From Pseudomonas sp. JM0905a (GTDB lineage: Bacteria > Pseudomonadota > Gammaproteobacteria > Pseudomonadales > Pseudomonadaceae), in assembly GCF_014700075.1 (NCBI RefSeq), contig NZ_JACXBU010000008.1, positions 124,001 to 188,000 of the forward strand: a stretch of DNA of 64,000 nucleotides, in the 5' to 3' direction. Positions 9,016 to 17,225 of this stretch are shown here, one piece after another. The position numbers were made by a program, and so were the translations under genes. Numbering within the stretch: the stretch's first letter is position 1; every line of letters begins with the position of its first letter. The notes beneath the pieces were generated by a model, which did no database searches, had not been told where the DNA came from, and saw only the letters and a program-made list of their open reading frames with translations.

Positions 9016-9774
9016 TTACAGGAACATCCCGCCCGACGCTTCCACGCGCTGGCCGTTGATCCAGCGGCCAGCATCGGAGAGCAGCATGGCCACTGCGGCG
9101 CCGATGTCTTCCGGCAGGCCGACGCGCCCCAGTGCGGTGTTGCTGGCGATGAAGGCATTGACCTGGGAGTTGTCACGCACCACGCCACCGCCGAAGTCGG
9201 TCTCGATGGCGCCGGGTGCCAGCACGTTCACCGAAATTCCCCGCGCGCCCAGTTCCTTGGCCTGGTAGCGGGTCAGCACTTCGATGCCACCCTTCATCGC
9301 CGCGTAGGCGGCATAGCCCGGCAGGGCGAAGCGGGCCAGGCCCGTGGAAATGTTGAGGATGCGGCCCCCATCGGCGATCAGCGGCAGCAGTTTCTGGGTG
9401 AGGAAGAACGGCCCCTTGAGCTGGACGTTCACCAATTGGTCGAACTGCTCTTCGGTGGTTTCGGCGAAGCTCGCGTGGATGCCGATGCCAGCGTTGTTCA
9501 CCAGGAAGTCAAAGCTGTCGCGGCCGAATTCGTTCTTCAGCAGGCGCGCCAGGCTGGCGGCGAAGCCGTCGAAGGTGGCGCTCTTGCTCACATCCAGCTG
9601 CAACATGGCGGCGTGACCGCCGAGGTCCATGATCTCGCGGCTGAGGGATTCGGCGTCCTCCAGTTTGCTGTGGTAGGTGCCGATGATGTCGATGCCCTGG
9701 GCCGCCAGGTGCTGCGCCATGCTTTTGCCGAGGCCACGGCTGGCGCCGGTGATGAGTGCAATCTTGCGGGTCAT
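9016..9774 (-). CDS. SDR family oxidoreductase (LysR-divergent)
   Basis: A 252-residue classical short-chain dehydrogenase. It shows TGASRGLG at residues 9-16, NNAGIGIHA, the ISTG segment carrying the catalytic Ser position, YAAMK as YxxxK, and VNVLAPGAIETDFGGG after it. The Ser site reads NISTGLARFALPGYAAYAAMK, so the usual S is kept. It is divergent from a LysR regulator with 130 bases between starts, a layout in which the LysR protein normally controls the enzyme gene. A GGAGC box precedes the ATG. The substrate is unknown. Confidence 0.85.
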   Translation of the reverse strand: MTRKIALITGASRGLGKSMAQHLAAQGIDIIGTYHSKLEDAESLSREIMDLGGHAAMLQLDVSKSATFDGFAASLARLLKNEFGRDSFDFLVNNAGIGIHASFAETTEEQFDQLVNVQLKGPFFLTQKLLPLIADGGRILNISTGLARFALPGYAAYAAMKGGIEVLTRYQAKELGARGISVNVLAPGAIETDFGGGVVRDNSQVNAFIASNTALGRVGLPEDIGAAVAMLLSDAGRWINGQRVEASGGMFL

Positions 9775-9829
9775 TGCTGTGCTCCTGGATGCAGTGGGTG
9801 GGAAGTGGTGAGGAGCTTATTGTCCGGTT

Positions 9830-9846
9830 CATATGCGATAAATATG
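9830..9846. promoter_or_regulatory. Candidate LysR-type operator
   Basis: The dyad CATAT-GCGATAA-ATATG in the divergent SDR/LysR intergenic region contains a T-N11-A pattern, the classic LysR-type box. Position between the two starts fits a shared operator. Confidence 0.4.
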
Positions 9847-9904
9847 CTGATCTCGGAAGCGCTGATCGGCTCAATCGAACAATCCGGAGGGAGGCGCCAC
9901 ACGG

Positions 9905-10819
9905 ATGAACAAGCTGGAGCTACTGAAAACCTTCGTACGGGTCAGCGAGCTGTCAAGTTTCACCCAGGCCGCCGACAGCCTCGGCCTGCCCCGCTCCACC
10001 GTGTCCGACCAGATACAAGCCCTGGAAGACCTGCTGGGCGCGCGATTGCTGCAACGCACCACGCGACGGGTGCAGACGACCCAGGACGGCCTGCTGTTCT
10101 ACGAGCGCAGCCGCGAACTGCTGGCACAGATGGACGAGCTGGAAGGCCTGTTCCGCGAAGACGCTACCGCCCTGGCCGGCCGTATCCGCGTGGACATGCC
10201 CACGGTGCTCGCACGCAAGGTGGTGATGCCGCGCCTGGCCGAGTTCACCGGCCGGCATCCGGGCGTGGAAATGGAAGTCAGCAGCACCGACCGTCGAGTG
10301 GACCTGGTGCGTGAAGGCTTCGACCTGGTGCTGCGGGCAGGACCGGTGCTGGACACCTCTCTGGTGGCGCGCTCCCTGGGCGGCTTTCCGATGGTCAACG
10401 TCGCCAGCCGCGACTACCTCGCGGTCCATGGCGTGCCACACACGCTGGAAGACCTCTCCCGGCACCGGCTGGTGCACTACGTCACTGTGTTGGGCAGCCG
10501 GCCGGCGGGGTTCGAATACCTGGCCGGCGACAAGGTGCATTTCCTGCCCATGGCTGGCCGCGTGACGGTGAACAACGCCGAGGCCTACAGCGCTGCCTGC
10601 CTGGGCGGGCTCGGGCTGATCCAGGTGCCGCTGCACGGCGTGCGCGAGTACCTGCAGAGCGGCGAGCTGGTAGCCCTGCTGCCGGACTACCAGGCACCGC
10701 CGCTGGAAGCCACACTGCTGTATGCCCACCGACGCCTGCCCCGGCGCGTGCGGGCCTTCATGGATTGGCTGGAGCAGGTGGTACGGGAACAGGCCGCGCC
10801 CTGGCCTCAGGGCGCGTAG
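9905..10819 (+). CDS. LysR-family transcriptional regulator
   Basis: A 304-residue LTTR. The N-terminal winged helix-turn-helix contains SSFTQAADSLGLPRSTVSDQIQALEDLLGARLLQRTTRRVQTT, followed by a substrate-binding domain (residues about 90-295) with the QPxG-type replaced by LRAGPVLDTSL. The LLQRTTRRVQTTQDG and ARSLG patterns place it in the group that controls neighbouring SDR or oxidoreductase genes. It is probably autoregulated and controls the divergent SDR. Its last 13 bases overlap the end of the GGDEF remnant on the other strand. Confidence 0.9.
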   Translation: MNKLELLKTFVRVSELSSFTQAADSLGLPRSTVSDQIQALEDLLGARLLQRTTRRVQTTQDGLLFYERSRELLAQMDELEGLFREDATALAGRIRVDMPTVLARKVVMPRLAEFTGRHPGVEMEVSSTDRRVDLVREGFDLVLRAGPVLDTSLVARSLGGFPMVNVASRDYLAVHGVPHTLEDLSRHRLVHYVTVLGSRPAGFEYLAGDKVHFLPMAGRVTVNNAEAYSAACLGGLGLIQVPLHGVREYLQSGELVALLPDYQAPPLEATLLYAHRRLPRRVRAFMDWLEQVVREQAAPWPQGA

Positions 10820-11042
10820 GTGCAGCGGTCGCGCCCGTTGTGCTTGGACTCGACTTGATGGTGAAGCCCTGCCCGCCCTCGAAACTCACCACCAGGTCGA
10901 AGACAAACCAGAGCGCGATGCTGAGGCCGAACACCAGCATGCAGAAGCTGCGCAATCGTTCGAAGTCGTATTGCAGGAACTCCGCCCTGAGTTCGGAGGT
11001 GACGGCCAGACGGGACAGCTGGGATTCGACGGTGCGGAACAT
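10807..11042 (-). pseudogene. Remnant of a membrane diguanylate cyclase (GGDEF) with internal deletion
   Basis: The first 62 codons read MFRTVESQLSRLAVTSELR..., followed by a hydrophobic stretch CMLVFGLSIALWFVFDLVV, the usual start of a membrane-bound GGDEF protein. Immediately after FEGGQGFTIK the reading frame is lost, but in another frame the DNA encodes VESKHNGRDRCTYAP and a stop at 10807, which is the standard C-terminal end of a GGDEF domain (compare A-x-GRNRV-x-YA). The entire central part, including GGDEF itself, is missing. The annotated-looking 94-residue frame that continues to 10758 is therefore the artefact of a deletion. It ends by overlapping the LysR stop. Confidence 0.7.
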
Positions 11043-11491
11043 GAGGCCCTCCGGTGGCGACTCAAGGAGCCTAGTTCACCCGTTGCAGGAGCGAATTGAT
11101 TCGCGATTGAAATCGCCCGACGCCTGCAGGGTGCGCCGCGTGTTCAGCCGGGGGACACAGGTAACGCATCCAGGGAGGTGCGAAACAGCAAATGGTTCCG
11201 CGCTCCGTCCACTTTCCCGGTGCGCCCCTTGCGGGCACTGATCCATTGGTCGGCCAGTCGTTGCACAGGGCTTGCACTGGCGCTTTGGCGGGGTGAACTG
11301 ACGGCCGGCGAATAAAAGGTTAGGCATTCCTCGAAAGCACAGGTATTGTGTCGAGCGCTGTGATGCATGTGTCACCGGGAAACGGTCTGTACTTTAGCGG
11401 TCCCCTCTTCATCGGTTGCCGACTTTCTGCACTCAGTGACAGGCTGGAACGATCCAGCCCAGCAATAATTCAGTTTCTAGGAGACATTCAA
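11043..11491. other. Intergenic region upstream of the cold-shock gene
   Basis: No gene is visible in these 449 bases. It contains a short copy of the dispersed repeat at 11085-11118 (GAATTGATTCGCGATTGAAATCGCC) and, from about 11290, a more AT-rich part that should hold the promoter and a long 5' untranslated leader of the cold-shock gene, as is usual for csp genes. The leader ends in TAGGAGACATTCAA before the ATG. Confidence 0.55.
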
Positions 11492-11701
11492 ATGTCCGAG
11501 CGCCAAACCGGCACCGTCAAGTGGTTCAACGATGAAAAGGGCTACGGCTTCATTACCACCGATAACGGCCCGGATCTGTTCGTTCACTACCGTTCTATCC
11601 AAAGCGCCGGCTTCAAGAGCCTGAAGGAAGGCCAGAAGGTCTCCTTCATCGCCGTGCAGGGCCAGAAAGGCATGCAGGCCGACGAAGTGCAAGTGCTGTA
11701 A
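11492..11701 (+). CDS. Cold-shock domain protein (CspA family)
   Basis: A 69-residue cold-shock protein, the normal family length. RNP1 is KGYGFIT and RNP2 is LFVHYRSI; the motif [21 protein letters not shown] is diagnostic. It binds single-stranded RNA/DNA and acts as an RNA chaperone or antiterminator. AGGAG lies 8 bases upstream of the ATG. A strong terminator follows within 20 bases, so it is probably monocistronic with a long leader. Pseudomonas carries several such paralogues and I cannot say which this is. Confidence 0.95.
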   Translation: MSERQTGTVKWFNDEKGYGFITTDNGPDLFVHYRSIQSAGFKSLKEGQKVSFIAVQGQKGMQADEVQVL

Positions 11702-11717
11702 GCACGAGCCGAAAAAG

Positions 11718-11744
11718 AACCGGCCTTCGGGCCGGTTTTTTTTT
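11718..11744 (+). terminator. Rho-independent terminator after the cold-shock gene
   Basis: An AACCGGCC-TTCG-GGCCGGTT stem is followed by a run of nine T. The loop is a stable UUCG tetraloop. Confidence 0.95.
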
Positions 11745-11793
11745 CAGTGGTTTTAAATGGCCCCAACCGGCCACTACGTACAGAGAAAGTGAA

Positions 11794-11973
11794 ATGCGCA
11801 TCAAGACTTCCCACAGCAGCACCCCCAAGCCGCCGGCAGCCACCACCAGCAGCGAAGCCCTGGAAGCTCAGATTGCCGCCTTCCTGAACAAGGGTGGCGA
11901 GATCCAGGAGATCGCCAAGGGCGTCAGCGCCCAGGTCGCGCCGAGCCGCCATATCCGTATCGGCAACAAGTAA
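11794..11973 (+). CDS. Small 59-residue protein with a SutA-like FL-x2-GG-x2-QEI motif
   Basis: A 59-residue frame starts at ATG 11794 behind a weak GAGAAAG box. It has an N-terminal Thr/Ser/Pro/Ala-rich, probably disordered part, then EALEAQIAAFLNKGGEIQEI and AKGVSAQVAPSRHIRIGNK. The FLNKGGEIQEI part closely resembles FLSRGGKVQEI in the C-terminal part of SutA, the RNA-polymerase-binding dormancy factor of Pseudomonas, as I remember it; the acidic N-terminal arm of SutA is absent. It stands directly after the cold-shock terminator. The function is unknown and the SutA link is a motif comparison from memory. Confidence 0.6.
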   Translation: MRIKTSHSSTPKPPAATTSSEALEAQIAAFLNKGGEIQEIAKGVSAQVAPSRHIRIGNK

Positions 11974-12162
11974 GACCTTACTGGCGCTTACGGGCGGTCA
12001 GGCACACGACCTGACCCCCGGCGCCAACGCTCCGCCCTGCCGATGGGCGGATGCCGCTTGCCACAGAGCCCACCACGCTAAACTTCCATTCAGGCCGCCA
12101 GCGGCCGGAACTGGGGGTATCGGCCGGTGGGGGCCCGGCGCCAGCCAGATGGGAGGTGTCCC

Positions 12163-12717
12163 ATGCAGCGGCACTACTACATCAGCGAAAACCTCAAAGA
12201 CCTGGAAAGGGTCGAAGACGAGCTCGAAGCCCAGGGCATCGATCATGAGCAGATCCACGTGCTCAGCGAACGCGATGCCGACGTCGAGCACTACCACCTC
12301 CACGACGTGTCCTCCGTGATGAAACGCGACATGGTCCACTCCGGCCTGATCGGCGTCGGCATTGGCATCGCCCTGGCGGCGCTGGTCATGCTGGTGGCCT
12401 GGTTCAGTGGCTGGACCGGCACGGCCGCCGGCTGGATCCCCTTCATCTTCCTCGCCATTGCCCTGTTCGGCTTCAGCGTCTGGGAAGGCAGCCTGTTCGG
12501 AATTCAGACACCCAACGCCGTGGTGAAGCGTTTCCAGCGCACCCTGGAAGAAGGCAAGCATGTGTTCTTCGTCGATGTGAAACCCGCCCAGGAACCCATT
12601 CTCGCCAGCGTCGTCAGCCACCACCCGATGCTCAGGACCGCCGGCACCGGCCAGGCCACGCCGGACTGGGCCGAAGGCCTGCAGCACCGCCTGCATCAGT
12701 GGCGCAAGATGATGTGA
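12163..12717 (+). CDS. Two-helix membrane protein of unknown function
   Basis: A 184-residue protein with a soluble N-terminal part (RHYYISENLKDLERVEDELE, then IHVLSERDADVEHYHLHDV), two transmembrane helices (about residues 61-82 and 88-108) and a C-terminal cytoplasmic tail with GIQTPN and HVFFVDVKP. Related Pseudomonas proteins have been labelled NAD/FAD-using or magnesium transporter without proof. The internal ATG at 12163 is chosen because GGGAGGTG lies 6 bases before it. No function can be assigned. Confidence 0.75.
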   Translation: MQRHYYISENLKDLERVEDELEAQGIDHEQIHVLSERDADVEHYHLHDVSSVMKRDMVHSGLIGVGIGIALAALVMLVAWFSGWTGTAAGWIPFIFLAIALFGFSVWEGSLFGIQTPNAVVKRFQRTLEEGKHVFFVDVKPAQEPILASVVSHHPMLRTAGTGQATPDWAEGLQHRLHQWRKMM

Positions 12718-12766
12718 TCCACGCCGGCGGCGGCGGCGGATGCAACGCCTGGCGTCATCCGCCGCT

Positions 12767-13705
12767 TCAACCCGCTTTCACCGCTCCCTGACCCGGTATC
12801 GTGCTGGCGCGGGCTTCGGCCAGCAGCCAGTCGATCAGCCTGCGCACTTTCTCCGCCGGGGGCGACCTGCGGCTCCAGGCCAGCCGGTAGGCCCAGGGCG
12901 TCGGCAGGCGGCAGCCCTCGCCGAAAGGCAGCACCAGCCGGCCATTGGCGATGTCGTCAAAAGCCAGGGCCGTGGAGCCCAGGGCGAATCCCTGACCGCT
13001 CACCGCCCCCTGGATGGCGTGGCCGATCAGGCCGAAGCGCATTCCCCCCTTCACCGGCCCCGGCTCGCCCACATAGGTGGCGAACCAGTCTTCCCAGCTC
13101 GGCAGATGCAGGTTGCCGGTGTTCTTCCAGTGGGTGTGGATCAGCCGGGCGCCGAGCATGTCCCGTGGTTCGCGCACCGCGCCGAACTGCTCCAGGTAGG
13201 CGGGGCTGCAAACCGGGAAGAACTCTTCGACGAACAACAGCTCGCTGGCCGGCAGGGGTGCGTCGGTAGTGGTGAAGCGAATGGCCAGGGTCGCTTCGCC
13301 GCGCTCCAGATCCACCAGTTGCTCGGTGGCTTCCAGGCTGAGGGTGATGTCCGGGTTACAGGCGGAGAACTGGTTCAGCCGGCGCATCAGCCAGTGGCTG
13401 GCGATGGACGGGGCGCAGGTGATGTGGATCGGTCCTTCGTCCTGCCCACGCAACTCGTCGGCGCCCCGCTCCAGTAACTCGAAAGCCTGGGCGACGGTCA
13501 CAGCCAAGCGCCGGCCGTTGTCGTTCAGGGTGACGGTGTTGCGCGTGCGGTCGAACAGGCTCACGCCCAGCTCAGCTTCCAGCAGGCGGATCTGCCGGCT
13601 CACCGCGCCCGGCGTCACCGACAGCTCCTGGGCGGCTTCGGTGAAATTGCGGCTGCGGGCAGCGACCTCGAAGGTACGCAGGGCGATGAGTGACGGGAGG
13701 CGCAT
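12767..13705 (-). CDS. LysR-family transcriptional regulator (GcvA-like)
   Basis: A 312-residue LTTR starting MRLPSLIALRTFEVAARSRNFTEAAQELSVTPGAVSRQIRLLE, the pattern of the GcvA/AmpR subgroup. The effector-binding domain shows ITCAPSIASHWLMRRL and LAIRFTTTD. It is divergent from a DMT-family transporter (127 bases between starts), which is its likely target. The last residues overlap no other gene. Confidence 0.9.
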   Translation of the reverse strand: MRLPSLIALRTFEVAARSRNFTEAAQELSVTPGAVSRQIRLLEAELGVSLFDRTRNTVTLNDNGRRLAVTVAQAFELLERGADELRGQDEGPIHITCAPSIASHWLMRRLNQFSACNPDITLSLEATEQLVDLERGEATLAIRFTTTDAPLPASELLFVEEFFPVCSPAYLEQFGAVREPRDMLGARLIHTHWKNTGNLHLPSWEDWFATYVGEPGPVKGGMRFGLIGHAIQGAVSGQGFALGSTALAFDDIANGRLVLPFGEGCRLPTPWAYRLAWSRRSPPAEKVRRLIDWLLAEARASTIPGQGAVKAG

Positions 13706-13832
13706 GGCGGGTTCGCTTTGAGTTCAAGTCAAAGCATGATGACAAATCATCGTTTGAAAGCAAGCCGGCCGAGGACGATCCTGCCACCCATTGGCGGCGT
13801 CTGCCGCGCCCCTCTGCCTTGTGAGTCGAACG

Positions 13833-14768
13833 ATGAAACCCTCCCGCCTTCCCCTGGACTGGTTCGCCTGCGGACTGATGTTCGTCCTCTGTATCTGCTG
13901 GGGTTTCCAGCAGGTGGCGATCAAGCTGACGCTGGACGACGTGCCGTCCATCCTGCAGCTGGCCATCCGCTCCGGCGGTGCCGCGCTCGTGCTGGGCGCC
14001 CTGGTGCTGTGGAAGGAAGGCCGCGGCGCCTTCAGCGACGGCACCCTGCTGCCGGGGATCACAGTCGGCACGCTGTTCGCCCTGGAATTCCTGTTCATCG
14101 GCGAAGGGCTAAACCACACCAGCGCCTCGCACCTATCGGTATTCCTCTACACCGCGCCCATGTTCGCGGCCCTCGGCCTGCACCTGATGCTGCCCGAGGA
14201 GCGCCTCTCGCCCATCCAGTGGTTGGGCGTACTGGTGGCCTTTGGCGGCATCGCCACGGCCTTCCTCGGTCAACCCGCCGGTGCACCCGGCAATGCGTTG
14301 CTGGGCGATATCTACGCCCTGTGCGGCGCTCTGGCCTGGGGCGCCACCACCCTGGTGATCCGCGGGTCGAAGCTCTCCGAGGCCAACCCGGTGAAGACCC
14401 TGTTCTACCAACTATTCGGCGCCGTCCTGCTGCTTACCGTGGTGGCGTTCAGCACCGGCAAGACCGACATGCAACTGACCCAGAAGGCCGTCATCAGCCT
14501 GGCCTTCCAGGTGGTGGTCATCGCCCTGGTGAGCTACCTGGCCTGGTTCTGGCTGCTGCGCCGTTACCTGGCGTCGCGGCTGTCGGTGCTGTCCTTCATG
14601 ACGCCGCTGTTCGGCGTCACCTTCGGCGTGCTGGTGCTGGGCGAAACCATCGACCCGTCCTTTGCCATCGGTGCAACCCTGGTACTGGGCGGCATCGTGC
14701 TGGTCAGCGGTGCCGAGCTGCTGCGCGGTCGCCAGCAACGCAAGGCACTCGCCCCTTCCGAGGCCTGA
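13833..14768 (+). CDS. DMT-family (EamA) transporter
   Basis: A 311-residue inner-membrane protein with ten predicted transmembrane helices in two EamA repeats: repeat one contains ICWGFQQVAIKLTLDDVP, repeat two LVSYLAWFWLLRRY and FMTPLFGVTFGVLVLGE. Such proteins export amino acids or other small metabolites. The ATG at 13833 is preferred over an upstream in-frame start because the hydrophobic core begins 15 residues later, but no clear ribosome binding site is seen. It is divergent from a GcvA-like LysR gene. Confidence 0.9.
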   Translation: MKPSRLPLDWFACGLMFVLCICWGFQQVAIKLTLDDVPSILQLAIRSGGAALVLGALVLWKEGRGAFSDGTLLPGITVGTLFALEFLFIGEGLNHTSASHLSVFLYTAPMFAALGLHLMLPEERLSPIQWLGVLVAFGGIATAFLGQPAGAPGNALLGDIYALCGALAWGATTLVIRGSKLSEANPVKTLFYQLFGAVLLLTVVAFSTGKTDMQLTQKAVISLAFQVVVIALVSYLAWFWLLRRYLASRLSVLSFMTPLFGVTFGVLVLGETIDPSFAIGATLVLGGIVLVSGAELLRGRQQRKALAPSEA

Positions 14769-14821
14769 CCGGGCTCTGCTAGCCTCGCGCATCTACGCGT
14801 AGGCAAAGTCAGGGAAGCACT

Positions 14822-15220
14822 TTGAGAACCTTGTTGCTGGGATTGTGCCTGGTGCCACTGACGGCAGCGGCACAGGTCTACAAATGCGTCGGCCACGATG
14901 GTTCGACCAGCTATTCAGCAGTCCCCTGCCCCGCCGCATCCGGCGAAGCATTGCGCATCATCGAACCTGCGCAACCCTCCGGGCCAGCCGTACCCTATGG
15001 TCAACCGGCCGAAGAGCCCTCTCCGGCCTCGCCTGAACAACGGTCGTCCACCGGCAGTCGCGTCACCGTAGTCGAGGACAGCGAAGCCGCTGATCGTACG
15101 GCCCGGGCCGAGGACATGCGCGAGGAGGCCCTGCAATACAAGCGCGACATGTACGCCCCTCGGCCATCGCTGGAAGAGCGCAAGCAGAACCCATCCTCGG
15201 GCCTTTTCCCCCGCCAGTGA
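14822..15220 (+). CDS. Secreted DUF4124-domain protein
   Basis: A 132-residue protein using a TTG start, supported by AGGGA just upstream and by the signal peptide that begins there (RTLLLGLCLVPLTAAAQ). The mature part opens with VYKCVGHDGSTSYSAVPCP, a DUF4124 motif with two cysteines that probably form a disulfide. The rest is polar and charged. DUF4124 proteins are periplasmic and of unknown function. Its stop codon directly abuts the stop of the convergent cytochrome gene. Confidence 0.75.
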   Translation: MRTLLLGLCLVPLTAAAQVYKCVGHDGSTSYSAVPCPAASGEALRIIEPAQPSGPAVPYGQPAEEPSPASPEQRSSTGSRVTVVEDSEAADRTARAEDMREEALQYKRDMYAPRPSLEERKQNPSSGLFPRQ

Positions 15221-16132
15221 TCAGCGCCGACGCATGCGCTCCACCACTACCCGGCCATCCGCGCCCCAGCGCCCGCGCACTTCAACGTAGTCCCCGACAC
15301 CCGGCGACTTGTCGATGCGGGTGCCGGGACCGATCACCAGTGGCAGCGAGTCCAGAGTCCAGCCCTCCCCCAGCACGCCTTGCAGCCGCACCCGCGAGCC
15401 CACGGGGCTGGGCGCTGGCCGGCCATCGGCATCGCGCGCTCCCTGGTCGATCCAATCGGCGATCAGGCGGACTTCCTCCTCGCTGAGAAACGGCGGGCCG
15501 TCATAGGGCATCTGCGGTTGCGACTGGCCACGTATGCGCCGCACCAGCTCACTCGCGTCGGAGGAACCCGGCACCACACGCACGCGCTCATGGCGATCGA
15601 GAATGGCCCCATAGGAATCGAGCAGCAAACCCTCCGGGGCAGACCCCATCAGGCCGTAGGTGGAATGGCACTTGACGCAGCGACTGGCAAATATCGGCGC
15701 CACATGGCTGTAGGTGACCGGCTGGCCAGGGGGCGGGCGTTGCAGCAATGCAGGTGGGACGGTGGCATTCGAGGGACGGCTGCCAACCTGCAAGCCGCCA
15801 GCAATCCAACCCTCGAACAAGGCGATTTCGGTATCACTGAGAAAAGGCGGCCCGGTCATCGGCATGCGCGGCTGGCTCTGGCCTTTCAGGCGCCGGATCA
15901 ACTCGCTGGCGGCGGGATCGCCGGCTTTCACCACCGGCCGGCTGCTGCCCTTGAGCAGCCCATCGAGGCTGGTAAGCCGCAGGCCGAGCGGCGCGGCTTC
16001 GCCGGAATGGCACTTCACGCAACGGGATTGGAGGATTGGCTGGATATCGTCGAAGGTCACGTCCTGGGCGAAGGCCAGCGCCGGCGCCAGGAGCAGCAAA
16101 CAAAGCTTGACCCGCCTCGGCACCTTGCCCAT
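15221..16132 (-). CDS. Secreted two-heme c-type cytochrome with C-terminal beta domain
   Basis: A 303-residue protein with a signal peptide (LCLLLLAPALAFA). Two homologous units follow, each with CVKCH as heme c attachment (first at residues 38-42, second near 155), the spacer DASELVRR/AASELIRRLKGQSQP and PPFLSxxE. This is the pattern of an internal duplication of the planctomycete-type cytochrome C domain. The last 70 residues (GSRVRLQGVLGEG...YVEVRGRWGADGRVVVERM) form a separate beta-rich module resembling DUF5666/OB folds. The protein should act in periplasmic electron transfer; partner unknown. Confidence 0.8.
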   Translation of the reverse strand: MGKVPRRVKLCLLLLAPALAFAQDVTFDDIQPILQSRCVKCHSGEAAPLGLRLTSLDGLLKGSSRPVVKAGDPAASELIRRLKGQSQPRMPMTGPPFLSDTEIALFEGWIAGGLQVGSRPSNATVPPALLQRPPPGQPVTYSHVAPIFASRCVKCHSTYGLMGSAPEGLLLDSYGAILDRHERVRVVPGSSDASELVRRIRGQSQPQMPYDGPPFLSEEEVRLIADWIDQGARDADGRPAPSPVGSRVRLQGVLGEGWTLDSLPLVIGPGTRIDKSPGVGDYVEVRGRWGADGRVVVERMRRR

Positions 16133-16256
16133 TTCGCCCCCGCTTCAGCATTGCCCGCCCCACCAAGCCTAGTGAAGCAGAGCAGGTGGCGCTCTCGCGC
16201 GGAACCCCAGTGCGATCCGTCGGTCAGTTTATTCGAGGTTGGCGTGTGCCGACCCC

Positions 16257-16299
16257 AAGCCCCGGGCTATATCCAGTCGCCGCTGTAGACCCGGGGCTT
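16257..16299. repeat. Inverted repeat AAGCCCCGGG ... CCCGGGGCTT
   Basis: A 10-base perfect stem with a 23-base loop lies between the cytochrome gene (divergent start) and the lipoprotein gene. Its CCCGGGCTATATCC segment resembles the hairpin region at 8958-8985. Confidence 0.55.
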
Positions 16300-16414
16300 T
16301 CCCATGCGCGTAAAATTGGAAACGTCCGCATACAGAATCGCCGGACTGGCTTGTTTCCTCAGCGCCTGCCGTAGGCAATGATGGCGCCGCGTGTCGTAAC
16401 TGGAGAATCACTGC

Positions 16415-16738
16415 ATGAAACCTGTCCCCCGCCTCACTGCCCTGCTGCTCGGCGCCGGCCTGCTGGCCAGTCTCGCCGGCTGCGACCTGGCCGAGGAGTC
16501 GGCCAACAAGCTGGCGGAGAAAGCCGAGGCGGCCGCCCAGGAGATCGCCCGGGAAGCCATTGGCGAAGCGGTCAACGAATTGAACAAGAAAGTGGACGAA
16601 GCCCAGGCTTCAGCCAAGGAATTGCTGGGCGAACAAAAGAAGGACGAAGCCCGCGAGCAGGCACCACGCGCGCCGTCGAACAAGAATGAGGGCAAGGAAG
16701 AGGACGCCATGCTGCCTCCCTCCGGTATCGAGACCTGA
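16415..16738 (+). CDS. Small helical lipoprotein
   Basis: A 107-residue protein with a type II signal peptide: the lipobox LAGC places the lipidated Cys at residue 24. The mature part is strongly helical and coiled-coil-like with Ala/Glu/Lys heptads (ANKLAEKAEAAAQEIAREAIGEAVNELNKKVDEAQ) and a polar Lys/Glu tail. Asp follows the Cys (CDLAEES), which in enterobacteria signals inner-membrane retention; in Pseudomonas this rule is less strict. The function is unknown. Confidence 0.75.
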   Translation: MKPVPRLTALLLGAGLLASLAGCDLAEESANKLAEKAEAAAQEIAREAIGEAVNELNKKVDEAQASAKELLGEQKKDEAREQAPRAPSNKNEGKEEDAMLPPSGIET

Positions 16739-16784
16739 TCCCTGGTCATTCCGGCCGCGATGTCCCTGTCGCGGCCTGTCGGCC

Positions 16785-17045
16785 TCAGGCACGCAAGTAG
16801 CGCGGCAGAGGCTTTCGGTGTAGCACCTTCAGCGAATCCACCGGTGGAACTTCTCCATGCTCCAGCGCCAGGTCGCGCTTGAGCGTACTGACCAGCCAAT
16901 CCAGCTGTACCGTTGCCGCCACCACACGCTGGAAGAATTTCCCATCGCGCTCCAGCGTCAGCACAAAGCCACCATCGGGCCGAGGCTTGGTGCTCAGCTC
17001 GTATTCCGGAAAGGCGCTGATCAGCTTGTCAAAATCCAGATCCAT
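16785..17045 (-). CDS. Small protein, possibly DUF3509 family
   Basis: An 86-residue soluble protein beginning MDLDFDKLISAFPEYELSTKP with a central beta-like part GGFVLTLERDGKFFQRVV and a C-terminus ending RKPLPRYLRA. The pattern and length resemble the Pseudomonas-specific DUF3509 family. GGGAGA lies upstream. It follows the convergent lipoprotein gene and its promoter region contains a duplicated 14-base motif (see 17084-17203). The function is unknown. Confidence 0.65.
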   Translation of the reverse strand: MDLDFDKLISAFPEYELSTKPRPDGGFVLTLERDGKFFQRVVAATVQLDWLVSTLKRDLALEHGEVPPVDSLKVLHRKPLPRYLRA

Positions 17046-17083
17046 GTCTTTCTCTCCCAGAAAAGTGATTGCTCCTGCACCTC

Positions 17084-17203
17084 GTTTGCAGCGTGCATGC
17101 CAGCCCTATGACAACGGAAACGCCAAATAAATCAGTCGGTTGCAAATTTTTTAAACAACTTTTGCCATGCATTGCGCACGATTCCGGGAGTTTGCAGCGT
17201 GCA
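17084..17203. repeat. Pair of direct repeats GTTTGCAGCGTGCA
   Basis: Exact copies of the 14-mer are at 17084-17097 and 17190-17203, 106 bases apart, in an AT-rich stretch upstream of the 86-residue gene on the minus strand. They could be operator sites. Confidence 0.55.
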
Positions 17204-17225
17204 ATTTGCAATGCCACTGAAAGGC

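Noticed and set aside
10758-11042. An intact 94-residue hypothetical gene
   Set aside because: Its second part is GGDEF-end DNA read out of frame, so it is treated as a deletion remnant.
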